Below are positions 1-53,022 of a DNA stretch of 64,000 nt, piece by piece. Numbering within the stretch: the first letter of the stretch is position 1; each line of letters begins with the position of its first letter. The notes under the pieces are model-generated. The model was given only the letters and a program-made list of their open reading frames with translations, was not told where the DNA came from and did no database searches. The stretch covers positions 62,310,001-62,374,000 of the forward strand of contig OZ231127.1 in NCBI GenBank assembly GCA_965153355.1, read 5' to 3'. Source of the stretch: Flaccisagitta enflata. Its lineage: Eukaryota > Chaetognatha > Sagittoidea > Aphragmophora. The position numbers and the translations under genes were made by a program.

Positions 1-250
1 GCAGTTGCTTTTGAAAACAGGGTATATGGATGGATGGACAGATTCTTCCTGTGTTCTACAGGACTTCGTCCCCTTTGGGGCCGCTGCCCAAAAAACCTTC
101 TCAGGCTTCAAATTTGCCCCCTCAGCCCTCAGTTCATAAATGGATGGACGGGCCGCTTCCCTGCTACCCCCACTTAGATTCACAATCATGAAAAGCAGGG
201 TAAGGGGTATTGCTGACCACATATTGCCCTTGAGCGACTGGTTTGGCCTG
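1..250 (+). mobile_element. Family C fragments at the window edge
   Basis: 'cctgtgttctacaggacttcg' and 'ggggccgctgcccaaaaaa' (about 48-96) are the 3' end of one copy. 120-245 has the 'agcagggtaaggggtattgctgaccac' flank of another in reverse. Confidence 0.6.
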
Positions 251-1065
251 AAGAGCAGTTTTGAGGTCAGGTGTCAGGCTTGAGGCCTAAAGGGCAGATT
301 TGAGGTATTGGAAGCTGATTTGAAGCCTGGAGGTCTTGAAAGCAGATATGAGGTCTGGAAAGCTGATTTGAGGACAAGATCTCTTTTATTACCCTGTAAG
401 AAGCGGTTGACGAGGTGCTGGAGCATACCGATTATCTGAAGCGCTCATCCAGGCAATTACAACATACAAACAGATACCGATCCATGGAACTGTATCACTT
501 TCATGCAAAAAACAAAAGAATCTGACAAGGCGCCTTCAAGAGTAAAGAAGATGCAGTTGACGACCCATTCCAGCATACCCTCCAGTAGGGACTGGAAATT
601 GTCAGACCAAGCAACCAAATTGTTCAAAAGCTAATTATTTTATACATTAATATCAATTTTAAGGGTCTCCACAGACATTAATCATCAGAGTGACTCCTTT
701 ATGCTCAAAACTGATTTGCATCTTCAATACCTTGGGTGGAGAGGGCGATAGACGAAAATATTACAGCTAAAAATATTTCGCGACGGTTTTCCGGCATTCA
801 GCACACAATTTCAAGGTGGAATGAAAAACAATTGGACGATGGTCTGTTTGTAAATGTATTTCCCATTAATTACGAATCGTGAACCGTGGTACTTCTGCCT
901 TTCAAGTTGCGTTTGCTTTTGTTACGATAAACGCCTCCTTTAGTGCTTTTTTTTTGTGAGTCAAGATGTGGAGAATTGAAATTGTGTTTGCACATAAATT
1001 GTGGCTTTCACTTCGTAGTACAATCGAAAAGGATGAAAGATAAAAAAAATCTTGGGTGTATGGGT

Positions 1066-1679
1066 CCGCGACTGGGGTCAAACGGCATTGTCAAACAGCA
1101 TTGTCAAACGGCGTTGTCAAACGGCATTGCAAAATGGCGTTGTCAAACGGCGTTGCCGAACGGCGTTGTCAAAAGGCGTTGTCAAAAGGCGTTGTCAAAC
1201 CGCGTTGTCAAATGGCGTTGTCAAACAGCGTTGTCAAACGGCGTTGCAATACGGCGTTGCCATACGGCTGGTAGGCTGGTTTGGCTAGTTTGGCCAGTTA
1301 GCATGCTAAAATCTTTACAAATCAAATACATATGTTGAGTCCTTCCATTTACAGACTACATACAAAATTTTAACCAAATTGGTTGAAAAATGTCAAAGTT
1401 ATGCACGTTTTTCAATTTTAGGCTGGTAGGCTGGTTGGGTGGTTGACTGGTTTAGCCCAATAGCATGCTAAAATCTTTACATATCAAATACATATGTTGA
1501 GTCCTTCCATCTAAAGACTACATACCAAGTTTTATCCAAAATTGGTTGAAAAATGCCAAAGTTATGCACATTTTTCACTTTTAGGCTGGTAGGCTGATTG
1601 GGCCGGTTTGGTGAGTCGGATCATAACATACGCTTAGGCTGCAAAGCGGCTTACCTGAATACAACTTCCCTCCAAATAT

Positions 1680-1727
<48 letters not shown>

Positions 1728-1785
1728 ACCCACCCGCCTCGAATTATAGTCCGCGTCGGAATGTTATTCCGTCGCGGACAAAAAA
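1066..1785 (+). mobile_element. Family G element (13-bp repeats + ~160-bp core + hairpin end)
   Basis: Starts TCCGCGAC; then 13-bp units GGCGTTGTCAAAC (1075-1268, open in three frames because 13 is not a multiple of 3); two ~160-bp core units beginning 'ggctggtaggctgg' (1268-1600); (ACAACG)n (1681-1727); ends with a hairpin joining GTCCGCG and CGCGGAC (1750-1779) and AAAAA. Confidence 0.78.
1681..1727. repeat. (ACAACG)n
   Basis: Eight units at the end of the family G core. Confidence 0.95.
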
Positions 1786-2368
1786 CACGAAGAAAACTCG
1801 AGAAGCCATGCAACAACATCTCCATGACTCTATCGACAAACGAGGGGGAAGGAAACAAGGCCGGATAAGCAGTCGCTGGCGGGTGCAGTGGCATTAATGC
1901 GGTTGGCAGGGGTAGTATGTGGGTGGGCGGGGCAGAAGTGTGGCTGGGCAGGGGCAGTAATGCTCAGAAATCACTAGTTCAGCTGATTTAGCGTCATCCA
2001 AAATTTCGTGTTCCAGACAAACCTTCAGACCCTCAGGAATCAAAATTTCGAATTTAGCCAGCGACTAAAAACCACAAGTTTCCGTATCCACGGTACGTAT
2101 GCATGAGCACTTGAAAAAACAAGATAGAACAAAACAAAACAGAGAGACAGTACAGAGAGATAAAACAGAGAGACGAAACAAGACAAATAAGGTCAGACAC
2201 GACAGAAAAGACAAAACCGAACAGAAGCCTTATGTATTGCTCAGTTTCGGAATGTTTTTTTCCCTGTTTTGTCGGTATTTTCCCCTGTTTCACTTTCAGT
2301 CTTTTTTACCCCACCGCTTCTGGGTGAGGCACGCTCTATCGGCCAAACGAAAAGAGAAGAGATCCCAG

Positions 2369-2370
<2 letters not shown>

Positions 2371-2430
<60 letters not shown>
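2371..2430. repeat. (AG)n
   Basis: Pure 30-unit run at the outer edge of the family D left arm; a similar run at 6715-6791 lies beyond the right arm. Confidence 0.95.
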
Positions 2431-2432
<2 letters not shown>

Positions 2433-2436
<4 letters not shown>

Positions 2437-3645
2437 GGCTCATGGTCGAGTTTGGAGCTGGCTGTGAGATCACAGTTGGGGTATAGTTAGATGAAGTCCC
2501 CGAGCTCTTTCGTTGGCTTCCCGGAGGCTCCCACCAGTTACTCGGCCTCTAAAGAGGTGGCAAAAAAGGCCAAAAATGGCCAAAAATGACAAAAAAGCTA
2601 CAAAATTCAAATTTTTTGGGTAATTTGATTAGAAAAACCAAAACTTCTTTACAGTTTACTCAGTTATAACCTATGGAATTGGGCTATGCTGAAAAACGAC
2701 CAGCGAAAGCCATGGGGGGCCTCTAAGGACCCCAAAATGACCAAAAAAAGGGCCAAAAATGACTCATTTTAAGGAATATCAAAAAATAATGAAAAATAAT
2801 GAAATTTTTTTATCAAATTATTGATTTTAGCAAAGATATAGTCTCAGTGAAGTACAAGAGACTAGAAACAGCAAAAAAATCCAACTCTCATTGCTGTATC
2901 AGGCCAAAAACAGGTCAAATATAGCCAAAGTTGGCTTAAAATGACAAAAAGCTTCAAAATTCAAATTTTTTGGGTAATTTGATTAGAAAAACCAAAACTT
3001 ATCTCTTGTTCACTCATTTATAACTCAAAGATGTGACCGATGCTTGATAACGGCCAGTGGATGCCATAGTGGGGCCTCCAAGGACCCCAAAATGACCAAA
3101 AAAGGGTCAAAATGACTCATTTTAGGCGAAGTTAAAAAATTTAGAAAAATAATGAAATTTTTCATCAAAACATCAATTTATGCAAAGATATAGTCTCAGT
3201 GAAGTGCTAGAGATTACAATCAGCTTAAAAATTTGACCCTCATAGCTGTATCAGACCAAAAACAGGTCAAAAACAGCCATAATTGGCTCAAAATGTAGTT
3301 CAGAGTGAATTTTTCATTAATTTCATCAAATTCATCATACTTTGGCTTCAGTTTTGAATGAGGTTAAATTAAAGTGGGAATTCATGGCCAGATTGGGACA
3401 CTCCAGGCCATTATCGAATCTGAAGGCCCTAAAAACAGGTCATAAACAAGCCCAAACGGGCTCTTCTGCTTCAAAATTCAAATTTTTGATTTTTTTTTCT
3501 CGTCAAAGAGATGAATATTTCTTTCAAAATCACTCGGTTTATATTTTTAAAATGAAAGCTAGGCTCAAAAATGAGCAGTGGATGCCATCGGGGGCCTCTA
3601 AAGACCCCAAAAATGGCCCAAAAAGGCCCAAAAATGACTGTCTTT
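2433..3645 (+). repeat. Family D arm, left
   Basis: AT-rich 1.2-kb repeat with 'gagggctcatggtcgag' at its outer end, 'gaagtccccgagctc', and 'aaaatgaccaaaaaaggg' units. It is the inverse of 5257-6467. The three-part internal order is shared by both arms. Confidence 0.8.
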
Positions 3646-3748
3646 GACAAACAGGAAATCATTTCTTTTCAAAGTTGCATGCATGCATGCAACTCTACAT
3701 TGGTCTGTTGGTCTATTGATCTGTCAGTCCATCGAATTTCACTTATAC

Positions 3749-3977
3749 TTTTTAGTCGCGGACAAGCGACTCTATAAGAGGCTTTGTCCGTCCGTTGGTC
3801 TGTCGGTCCATTGGTCCATTGGTCCATCAGTTTGTTGGTCTATTGGTCCGTCGGTCTGTTGGTCCATCAGTCCATCGGTCTGTCATGCTTGAGTTGTCAC
3901 GCGCGAGTTAAAAATAAGCGCATTCTCGCCTCTGCCCACCCATCCGCGACTGGTTTGGCCGTGTATCCGGCCTTGTT
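3749..3977 (-). mobile_element. Family A element (AACAAGG...hairpin)
   Basis: Read on the minus strand it starts AACAAGGCCGGATACACGGCC-like, has the shared block 'gtgggcaggggcg', then GGAC/GGTC-type tetramer repeats, 'cctcttatagag' and the terminal hairpin AGTCGC-6 nt-GCGACT (3754-3771), followed by an A-run. Confidence 0.75.
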
Positions 3978-4477
3978 CAGAGTTAACTGGCGGTTTTTGC
4001 AATCCGGTTCCTTTCAAAATGCATGGTCGGCCTTTATCACTGTCCGTGCTCATCCGCACGCGACTTGGGTAGACCTTGTGATAACAAAACCTGACTGAGG
4101 GCTTGAAGAATACCTAACCAAATTTGTCTCTTTAACAGTTCTCAGGCGCAATGAATAAGTAGATGAAAACGCTTCCTGGATATTCTTCATTCAGGAGGTA
4201 AACAGTTTTCAACAATGATATTTTCAAAATAATTGCAATACAATGGTAAATCAAAGTTTGACCAAAATGCTAATACTTAATGCAATATTGAAATATACCA
4301 ATACGAAACACTTATCACTATTTGCAAATACTGGAAACTAAATTCTTTAGATATCAATCATTAAACAGGTAACACTTAAACGATATAAAGTGGTCAATCT
4401 TTAAGTAATGTTTTCATTTCAATTTTTTTGCTCGGAAAATTGTTGAAAAGAACTTCTCGCGATCTTCTGCGTTGCAG

Positions 4478-4584
4478 GGACCTTTGTCTTGGGAAAAAGA
4501 ATTTAAAGATCTGTCATCATCGTTTTTGAGGAGTCGCGTTTTCTTCACTGGCTGTATCCATGGTCAGAATGGAAAAACAACTAT
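4478..4584 (+). CDS. Candidate orphan exon, plus strand
   Basis: The acceptor is CTGCGTTGCAG and the donor a consensus ACTAT|GTAAGT. One frame is open through all 107 nt (GPLSWEKEFKDLSSSF...GCIHGQNGKTT). I do not recognise the protein and found no partner exons nearby. It lies between the family D arms, so it could be captured or chance. Confidence 0.35.
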
Positions 4585-4654
4585 GTAAGTCATTCTAGTA
4601 ACAATGATGCCTCTCTAGCTGGATAAGTATCTCTCTCTATCTCTTTGCTTGATA

Positions 4655-5173
4655 CTATAATCCAAAAGGTCGCCCAAGGACAATATGTAGTCAGCGATAC
4701 CCGTTGCCCTGCTTTGCGTGACTGTGAAATGGAGTGAGAGGAAGCAGGGCAGCGGTCCCGAAGGGGACAAAGTCCTGTAGAACAGTGGGACTTTCATTTG
4801 TCCGTCCGTCCGTCCGTCCATCCGTTCATCCGTCCGTTACCCCCAGGCCCTCTCTGGCCCAAAATCTGCCCTCTCAGGCCTGAAATTTACCCTCTCAGGC
4901 CAGAAATCTGCCCTCTCAGGCCTTGAATCTGTGAGGGCAGATTTCAGGCCTGAGAGGACAGATTTCAGGTCTTAGGGGGCAGATTTCAGGCCTGAGAAGG
5001 GCAGATTCAAGGCCTGAGAGGGCAGATTCAAGGCTTGAGAGGGTAAATTTCAGGCCTGAGAGGGCAGATTTCAGGCCTAAGAGGGCCTGGGGGGGACAAA
5101 CGGACGGAATGACGACTGAAAATCCCCCTGTGTTCTACAGGACTTCGTCCCCTCCGGGGCCGCTGCCCAAAAG
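4655..5173 (+). mobile_element. Family C foldback element
   Basis: Starts near 'aaaaggtcgcccaagg'; 'gcagggcagcggtcccgaag' opens one terminal arm and 'ccggggccgctgcccaaaag' closes the other. Between them ~20-bp units (CCTCTCAGGCCTGAAATCTG type) run 4850-4930 and then inverted 4931-5085, so the interior is itself a hairpin. Confidence 0.78.
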
Positions 5174-5256
5174 TAAGGGTAGGTTGATTTTAGCCTGACA
5201 CTGTAACCATAGGAAATAGAATTAGACTGGGTAGTTCCATTTGTTGATAAAGTCTT

Positions 5257-6467
5257 AAATTAGTCATTTTAGGGCTTTTCTTGGCCATTTTTTGGGGTCT
5301 TTAGAGGCCCCCGATGGCATCCACTGCTCATTTTTGAGCCTAGCTTTCATTTTAAATATCAAACCGAGTGATTTTGATAGAAATGTTCATCTCTTTGATG
5401 AAACAAAAGCAGAAATTTGAATTTTGAAGCAGTAGAGCCGGTTTGGGCCTGTTTATGACCTTTTTTAGGGCCTTCAGAGCCTAAAATGGCCTGGAGTGTC
5501 CCAATCTGGCCATGAATTCCCACTTTAACTGACGCTCATTCAAAACTGAAGCATGAGTATGATGAATTTGATGAAATTAATGAAAAAATGCATTTTGATC
5601 TTTTTGAGCCAATTACGGCTGTTTTTGACCTGTTTTCGGCCTGATACGGCTATGAGGGTCAAATATTTATGCTGATTCTGGTCTCTAGTACTTCACTGAG
5701 ACTATATCTTTGCATAAATTGATGTTTTGATAAAAAATTTCATAACTTTTCTTGATACTTTAACTTGGCCTAAAATGAGTCATTTTGGCCCTTTTTTGGT
5801 CATTTTGGGGTCCTTAGAGGCCCCACTATGGCATCCACTGGCCGTTATTAAGCATCGGCCACATCTTTGAGTTGTAAATGAGTGAACTAGAGAGAAGTTT
5901 TGGTTTTTCTAATCAAATTAACCCAAAAATTTGAATTTTGAAGCTTTTTTGTCATTTTAAGCCAACTTTGGCTATATTTGACCTGTTTTTGGCCTGATAC
6001 AGCAATGAGGGTCGGATTTTTTTGCTGTTTCTAGTCTCTTGTACTTCACTGAGACTATATCTTTACATAAATTGATAATTTGATAAAAAAATTTCATTAT
6101 TTTTCATTATTTTTTCGTATTCCCTAATATGAGTCATTTTTGGCCCTTTTTTTGGTCATTTTGGGGTCCTTAGAGGCCCCCCATGGCTTTCGCTGGTCGT
6201 TTTTCAGCATAGCCCAATTCCATAGGGTATAACTGAGTAAACTAGGAAGAAGTTTTGGTTTTTCTTATCAAATTACCAAAAAAATTTGAATTTTGAAGCT
6301 TTTTTGTCATTTTTGGCCATTTTTGGCCTTCTATGCCACCTGTACAGAGGCCGAGTAACTCGTGGGAGCCTCCGGGAAGCCAACGAATGAGCTCGGGGAC
6401 TTCATCTAACTACACCCCAACTGCCATTTCACAGCCAGCCCCAAATTCGACCATGAGCCCTCTATGA
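5257..6467 (-). repeat. Family D arm, right (inverted)
   Basis: Inverted copy of 2433-3645, clearly diverged (indels, scattered substitutions). The 1.6 kb between the arms contains a family A copy, the exon candidate at 4478 and a family C copy. Confidence 0.8.
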
Positions 6468-6714
6468 AACACCCCACGGATATACCGACAGAGAGACAAA
6501 CGGGCAGGAAGCGACAAAAAAGACAGGACTGGCTGATTGACTGACAGACAGACAGACTGACAAACTGACAGACGGGCATACAGCCAGTCAGACAGGGACA
6601 GAGACTAGGACAGCGGCAAAGAAAAAAAGAAGAGGCAAAGAAAAAAGAAATAGGAAAGAGTTGAGAGCGAAAATCCGTTAGCGAGGGATTTTATGCAGAA
6701 GAACGACCGAGTCA

Positions 6715-6735
6715 GAGAGAGAGAGAGACAGTGAG

Positions 6736-6791
<56 letters not shown>
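6715..6791. repeat. (AG)n
   Basis: Long run 180 bp downstream of the DNAI2 stop codon, mirroring the one at 2371. Confidence 0.95.
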
Positions 6792-6792
<1 letters not shown>

Positions 6793-6968
6793 ATTAACTT
6801 ACAAAGTACAAAATAAATATCAGAATGAGAGGTAAATTAACATGTTACGTTCTTTGAATTTTTCATGCATATCACATCAACATCAAAATATCTGCCACAA
6901 TTATGATCACATGATATTTATCCTTTCTTCATAATAAAATTTTTTCATTCGGCTGCTTGACCTTGGCT

Positions 6969-46805
<39,837 letters not shown>

Positions 46806-47000
46806 AATTCAAGCCCCATACATCTGTAAAGGAAAACAAATATTGGCACAAGCTTAAGGCAATGACATCTTTCCGTGTCCTTCTGGCTCTATGGGCGGAG
46901 CCAGAAAGAAGGCTGTTGAACGATTATATATGCGCTTACAAAATACATGGTAATTCGGGAAAGTCAAATCAAATATGTGCTAACATGTAACACGTGTGTA
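46806..47000 (-). promoter_or_regulatory. DNAI2 upstream region
   Basis: Presumed 5'UTR/promoter side by position only. It contains the palindrome GGCTCTATGGGCGGAGCC (46886-46905) and an acceptor-like CTTTACAG near 46824. No TATA box can be assigned. Confidence 0.3.
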
Positions 47001-47002
47001 TG

Positions 47003-47192
<190 letters not shown>

Positions 47193-47299
47193 TCTGTGTG
47201 TTTGTGGGTCTGTCTGTCTATGTTTGTGCCCATGGCATAAACCTTAACAATAAAGAAAGTGTTCTTAGTTCTTCCTGAAACCAGGAGAAACATTAAATA

Positions 47300-47710
47300 A
47301 TGAATTTAGACATGAAAAGTCGAGAACTGTTAGTTTTATCGGAAACTGTGGAAAATCTCATTTTGAGCAAAGGCCGAAATGTTGACCCTCTCTTCAAAGA
47401 CATCAATTTTGGTCGGAGTTTTTGTACTGGTGGCAACCATTACTATCTTGCTGAAAACAAGATAGTAATTATGGACTCTTTATGGGTCTGCTTTGGTTGC
47501 TATACTTTATATTATATAAAACGAGGAAAAAGTGTAACCTAATTTGATTCTTTTTTTCAAACCTAAATTCCCCATTTATTTTATAGCTCATAAGTCATAT
47601 CATTGTATTGAATTTCGTTGTATTTGTCCATTGTGCTACGCTTCGTGCGCCTCGTGCGTGAATACATGATAAATATAGGAATCAAGTCTGCAGGCGAATT
47701 CATCGGTTTA
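47300..47710. other. Upstream flank, nothing convincing
   Basis: An 80-codon plus-strand frame (MNLDMKSRELLVLSETVENL...) has no repeat origin but no family match or splice context. The inverted pair 'accattactatcttgctga' / 'caagatagtaattatgg' lies near 47440-47470. Confidence 0.4.
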
Positions 47711-47713
47711 GCA

Positions 47714-47735
47714 CACACACACACACGCACGCACG

Positions 47736-47770
<35 letters not shown>
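47714..47770. repeat. (AC)n with GCACGC units
   Basis: Short interrupted AC array. Confidence 0.93.
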
Positions 47771-47773
<3 letters not shown>

Positions 47774-48003
47774 CTTTAACTTTAACAAATGCTGTGATGA
47801 AATGTAATTATTGCAAGATTCCTAAATTTTGGATTAAACGCGTCACCAAAGCGCCGATGCATAAAATGTCTTGATGCGGGAAACCATGGAAACAGAAATC
47901 CAATAACCATTTGCTCGTTTTTTTTTATAGATAAGGGAGCAAAAAAAAAAAGATGGGTTGAGCTTGAGAAAGGTTTTTTTTCCGCACTGTGAACTCGGTT
48001 TTG

Positions 48004-48526
<523 letters not shown>

Positions 48527-48701
48527 GGCTGTCCCCGGGCGCGCCGGTGAAGGAAAAAAAACCCAGACCGTGACCATCTTCTACTCCTTCGGGGTTTTTT
48601 CCTTCGTCCCTTGATTGTGTTTTTCTTTGGACGTAAAATTGGCTGAAATTGGACTAGGACCACATCTGGTGGTCCAAAGCGGCCCCCCGCACGCGCTCAC
48701 G

Positions 48702-48705
<4 letters not shown>

Positions 48706-48743
<38 letters not shown>
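48706..48743. repeat. (AG)n
   Basis: 19 units in the DNAI2 upstream flank. Confidence 0.93.
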
Positions 48744-48747
<4 letters not shown>

Positions 48748-48985
48748 GAAGGAAGAAAAAACGAAAGAAAAGAAGGGGAAACAGAAAGAATGACATAAAA
48801 AAGAGAAATGCCCTGCTTGTGCTAGAGGGCTAATGTCACTAATAAACTCCGTCATGTTTCGCTATTTAGGCAAATCTGGCTGCTCTGACCGCTCATCTTG
48901 TGTAGTTCCATTTCTGTGTCAGTCTGTCACTGTCATGTCTGTATGTCGGAATTTCTGTCATTTTCTCTATATCCGCCAATGCTTG

Positions 48986-49175
<190 letters not shown>

Positions 49176-49189
49176 CTAAATGTCTTCAC

Positions 49190-49322
49190 AGGCGCTGAGC
49201 GGGGGTTGATACTGATAGTCAGAAAAAATGATCCTCGTAAGAAAGAGGTTCCCTCCATGAATATTCCAATGAGGTCACCATTCTCATATATGTCCAGCAT
49301 GACTGCTTTCGTGTTAAAGTTT
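49190..49322 (-). CDS. Candidate exon, minus strand
   Basis: After a possible acceptor (GGTTGTAG) the frame reads NFNTKAVMLDIYENGDLIGI, then FMEGTSFLRG. Coding-like, unidentified; no clear donor before the (CT)n region. Its relation to the plus-strand candidate at 49386 is unclear. Confidence 0.25.
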
Positions 49323-49385
49323 CTACAACCTCGAAATTTGTCCGTCTATTCAATTTCTTATAGATCAGTTACGTTCTAACTACAG

Positions 49386-49495
49386 TCTTTAACTTTTATA
49401 AAGAAGGCGGTCTTGAAGATGGAGATGACCAATACGTCATTACTGAAGAAAAACTGCTAGAATTCAATATTGATGAAATTCGAAAGTGGCCGTGA
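49386..49495 (+). CDS. Candidate terminal exon, plus strand
   Basis: The acceptor is TCTAACTACAG; the open frame reads FNFYKEGGLEDGDDQYVITE and then EKLLEFNIDEIRKWP, then TGA. The composition looks coding (acidic, varied) rather than repeat-derived. Product unknown. Confidence 0.35.
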
Positions 49496-49740
49496 AAAAA
49501 CCATTGCAATTGTGGACACAGAGCGGACGTCACTTGATGGCAAAATAGGGCTTAATGCAATGGAGCATTTAGATCTTCGCGTTTTACAAGAGCGACTACA
49601 GCGACTACAGCGACAGCGACTACAGCGACTACAGCGACTGTAGCGACAGCGACTTCAGCGTTGCTTCATGAGTAATTTCGACAATCTTTGATAAGGTGCA
49701 GTGGTTGTACAATGTACAACAATGAAAGCTTTTCATCTGT

Positions 49741-49973
<233 letters not shown>

Positions 49974-50744
49974 CCACTCTCATCCACGAGGCGTTGTCCT
50001 CCGGGGCAAGTCTCCGTTTCTCATTTTATCATCTTTCACTTCGTCGCTTCGCTTTTACCTTCGCGCGCGATCAAGCCCTGCCAAATCCACTGTGGTCCCG
50101 AATGTCTTTTTTGAATTATTATTGTTGCCGTACTCGGACTTTCTTTCAACCCATCCCCACTTCTTCCTCTCATCCCTTGTTTGACAATCATTCTCTCCAT
50201 ACTCACAGCTCCCCGTTTCCGTTGCCCCCTGCTAGAGATTGACCTTAGATCCGGAATCTGAGTCCTTGTGAATATTCCGATTTCTCGTTTAAATGTGGCC
50301 GGTCTAGAGGGACTAACGGCATGAGCTTGAGGTCTAATAAATCAGCTTGAATTTGGTCCTGAAAGATACCTTGGTGTATGTACATAACTTTGTTGATCTC
50401 ATCAACCAAATTTTTGAAGGGCTTAAGGGCCCCTAAGGGCCCCCCAAAAAAGCCCTTAATGAGGATTTTTTTCTGAAAAAAAAAGTGGGGCGCAATCGAT
50501 AAGAAATTGTTTGATTTGCCTAGATCCCTACTGTCTCCCTTTTCTTTCATCTTCTGTATCTTCCATAACCCGTTAAAATCGCTTCGTATCACGCTTGGTT
50601 TTCTTAGCTTAAGCCACCGCGTTGAGAAAAAAGAAAGAGTGTCGGACCAGCCCGTCAGCCCCTTTTCTTCAACATTATTAAATTCATGATTATCTATTTA
50701 TTCTTATCTGAGCAGATGACGTATCACTGCCCCATCGGGTTTCA

Positions 50745-50745
50745 G

Positions 50746-50801
<56 letters not shown>
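50745..50801. repeat. (AC)n
   Basis: 28 units. Confidence 0.95.
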
Positions 50802-50805
<4 letters not shown>

Positions 50806-51025
50806 TGCCCCTTCATCTTCTTGATTTGACGCGTAGGATTTATTCAGTGAGTGCCGCGTCGCGTTTCTGAAGTGTGTTTGTGATGTCCTGACCCGGGGAA
50901 AATTATGACTTTCTCGCTGGAGGTAATTTCAACTCGAAACAACTTTTTTTCTTTCGCTTTTGCGCGTTTAACTCTCTGTCTCAAAACACAAATCCACCTC
51001 GGTAGGGCAAGAAGATGCGTCCTCA

Positions 51026-51029
<4 letters not shown>

Positions 51030-51110
<81 letters not shown>

Positions 51111-51157
51111 GTGTGTAAATGTGTGTGTGTGGGTGTGCGCGTGCGTGTGCGTGTGTA
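51030..51157. repeat. (TG)n
   Basis: 38 units then variants, ending beside a family A element. Confidence 0.93.
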
Positions 51158-51172
51158 TGTGTCTTTACTTCT

Positions 51173-51366
51173 TTTTAGCTTCGGACACGCAACTCTATAA
51201 GAGGCTCCGTCCATCCGTCCGTCCGTCCGTCCGTCCATCCGTCCGTCCGTCGGTCCATCAGTCCGTCGGTCCGTCCGTAAGGCACGAGTCGAAAAGTGGG
51301 AAAACGCGCATATCCGCCCCTGCCCACTCGTCTGCCACTGGTATTGGCCGTGTATCCGGCCTTGTT
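51173..51366 (-). mobile_element. Family A element
   Basis: Minus-strand AACAAGGCCGGATACACGGCC start; (CGGA)n core; terminal stem AGTTGCG..CG(A)AGCT with mismatches; A-run. Confidence 0.78.
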
Positions 51367-51614
51367 TCCATTTCTACTTCTTTTTCTTTTCTTTCAATTT
51401 TTCACATAACTTTCCATCGAGTTCCGTTCCGCAGTCGATTTGTGTCAATGGCACGACATTTACAGGAAACACAACCGAGATAAGGTGAGTAAAAGCGTTG
51501 GCTCGACGCCTTCAAGCTGTCTGACATGTTAATCAATTACATGATCGACTGTTTGTTTATTTGAATGGGAAATTTTTCTCGGAAATTGCGATATCATTTT
51601 AACGTTCTATTTTC

Positions 51615-51960
51615 CTTTTTGGGCAGCGGCCCCGAAGGAGACGAAGTCCTGTAGAACACAGGGGAAATCTGTCCGTCTGTCCATCAGTCCATACATCCGT
51701 TCGTCCGTATGTCTGTCCCCCCCAGCCCCATCCCAAGGGCTTTGTCTCCTTTGGGGCCCAAATCCAAACCGTATAGCCCAAATCCAAGCAAAATGGTTCA
51801 AATCTGGCTAGAAAACCTGAGTTCTGGTCTGAATTCTATCATTTTAGCCCCTTAGACCTAGATTCTGGCTTCTGATACCAAGATTCTGGCTTCTAAAGAA
51901 ATTGGTCTCTGAGACCAAATGTTGGCCCAAGAGACCCAGATCCTGGCCTGCTCCCCCCTC
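51615..51960 (-). mobile_element. Family C element, partial
   Basis: 'tttttgggcagcggccccgaag' and 'gtcctgtagaacacagggg' arm at 51617-51665; CCCCCC at 51717; 'gggctttgtctcctttggggccc' partial second arm; then degenerate 'gattctggcttctgagacc' units. Confidence 0.6.
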
Positions 51961-51984
51961 AACTTAACCTACAAACTACTCAAC

Positions 51985-52488
51985 AGGTCGCCCAAGGGCA
52001 ATATGTGGTCAGCAATACCCGTTGCCCTGCTTTGCATGATTGTAAATCGGAATGAGAGGCAGGGCAACGGTCCTAAAGGGGACGAAGTCTTGTAAAACAC
52101 AGGGGACTTTCGTTTGTTTGTCCGTCTGTTCGTCCATCCGTCCGCCCCCTCAGGCCCTCTCAGGCCTGAAATCTGCTATCTCAGGCCTAAGATCTGTCCT
52201 CTCAGGCCTGAAATCTGCCCTCTCAGGCCTTGAATCTGAGAGCAGATTTCAGGCCTGAGAGAGCAGATTCAAAGCCTGACAGGCAGGTTTCAGGCCTGAA
52301 AGGGCAAATTGCAGGCCTGAGAGGGCAGATTCAAGGCCTGAGAGGGCAGATTTCAGGCCTGAGAGGGCAGATTTCAGGCCTGAGAGGGCCTGGGGAGGGA
52401 CGCATGAACGAACGAACGGACAAACAAACGAAAGTCCCCTGTGTTCTACAGGACTTTGTCCCCTTCGGGGCCGCTGCCCAAAAATGGG
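51985..52488 (+). mobile_element. Family C foldback element
   Basis: Start 'caacaggtcgcccaaggg'; arms 'caggggactttcgtttgttt' (52100-) and 'caaacgaaagtcccctgtg' (52423-); inner ~20-bp CAGGCCTGAGAGGGCAGATT units in both orientations; end 'gccgctgcccaaaaa'. Confidence 0.8.
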
Positions 52489-52599
52489 CACGGGTACCGC
52501 TCTCCATTTACTGCATTTTGTCATCTCTCCATGTTATTCAATGAGCGTTTGAATAACCGGGCATCCTGGACAGAAGGAAGTCAGACTGAAGGACGGACA

Positions 52600-52740
52600 G
52601 ACGGACGGATGAACAGATTCCCCCTGTGTTCTACAGGACTTTGTCCCCTTTGGGGCCGCTGCCCTGCTCCTCCTCAACATAAATCACATACTGCTCAAGC
52701 AGGGCACGAGTACCGCTGACCACTTACTGCCTTTGAGCTG
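52600..52740 (+). mobile_element. Family C fragment
   Basis: 'ccctgtgttctacaggactttg', 'tttggggccgctgccctgctc' and 'gcagggcacgagtaccgctg' are one terminal arm plus the outer flank. Confidence 0.6.
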
Positions 52741-52857
52741 CTATTTAATACTCGTGGTATGTCAGTGCTATGCAAGTCGGCGGGATTACAACTGCGTGCG
52801 AGCTAGTGTACTCTGATGGAAACGTCCTGAAAATCCTCATGATCATCCATTGCGATT

Positions 52858-52925
52858 CAACTATTCAACGGACCAACGGACGGACAAAGCCTCTCATTGA
52901 GTTGCGTGTACGCAAATGAAAAACA
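52858..52925 (+). mobile_element. Family A 3' end fragment
   Basis: Only the last 65 bp: GGACC/GGACGGAC units, 'aaagcctctcattgag', and the stem TTGCG-tgta-CGCAA, then AAAAAC. Confidence 0.6.
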
Positions 52926-53022
52926 GATCATGAGGGCATGTGGGCGAAGGAAGGTTAACGTCTGTACGGACTCGTGAAGGAATTTGATCGTGATGAGGCG
53001 AGGCAGACGAATGTGGCAAAAA

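Noticed and set aside
1075-1268. CRISPR-like regular array
   Set aside because: 13-bp head-to-tail units without spacers in a eukaryotic transposon-like repeat.
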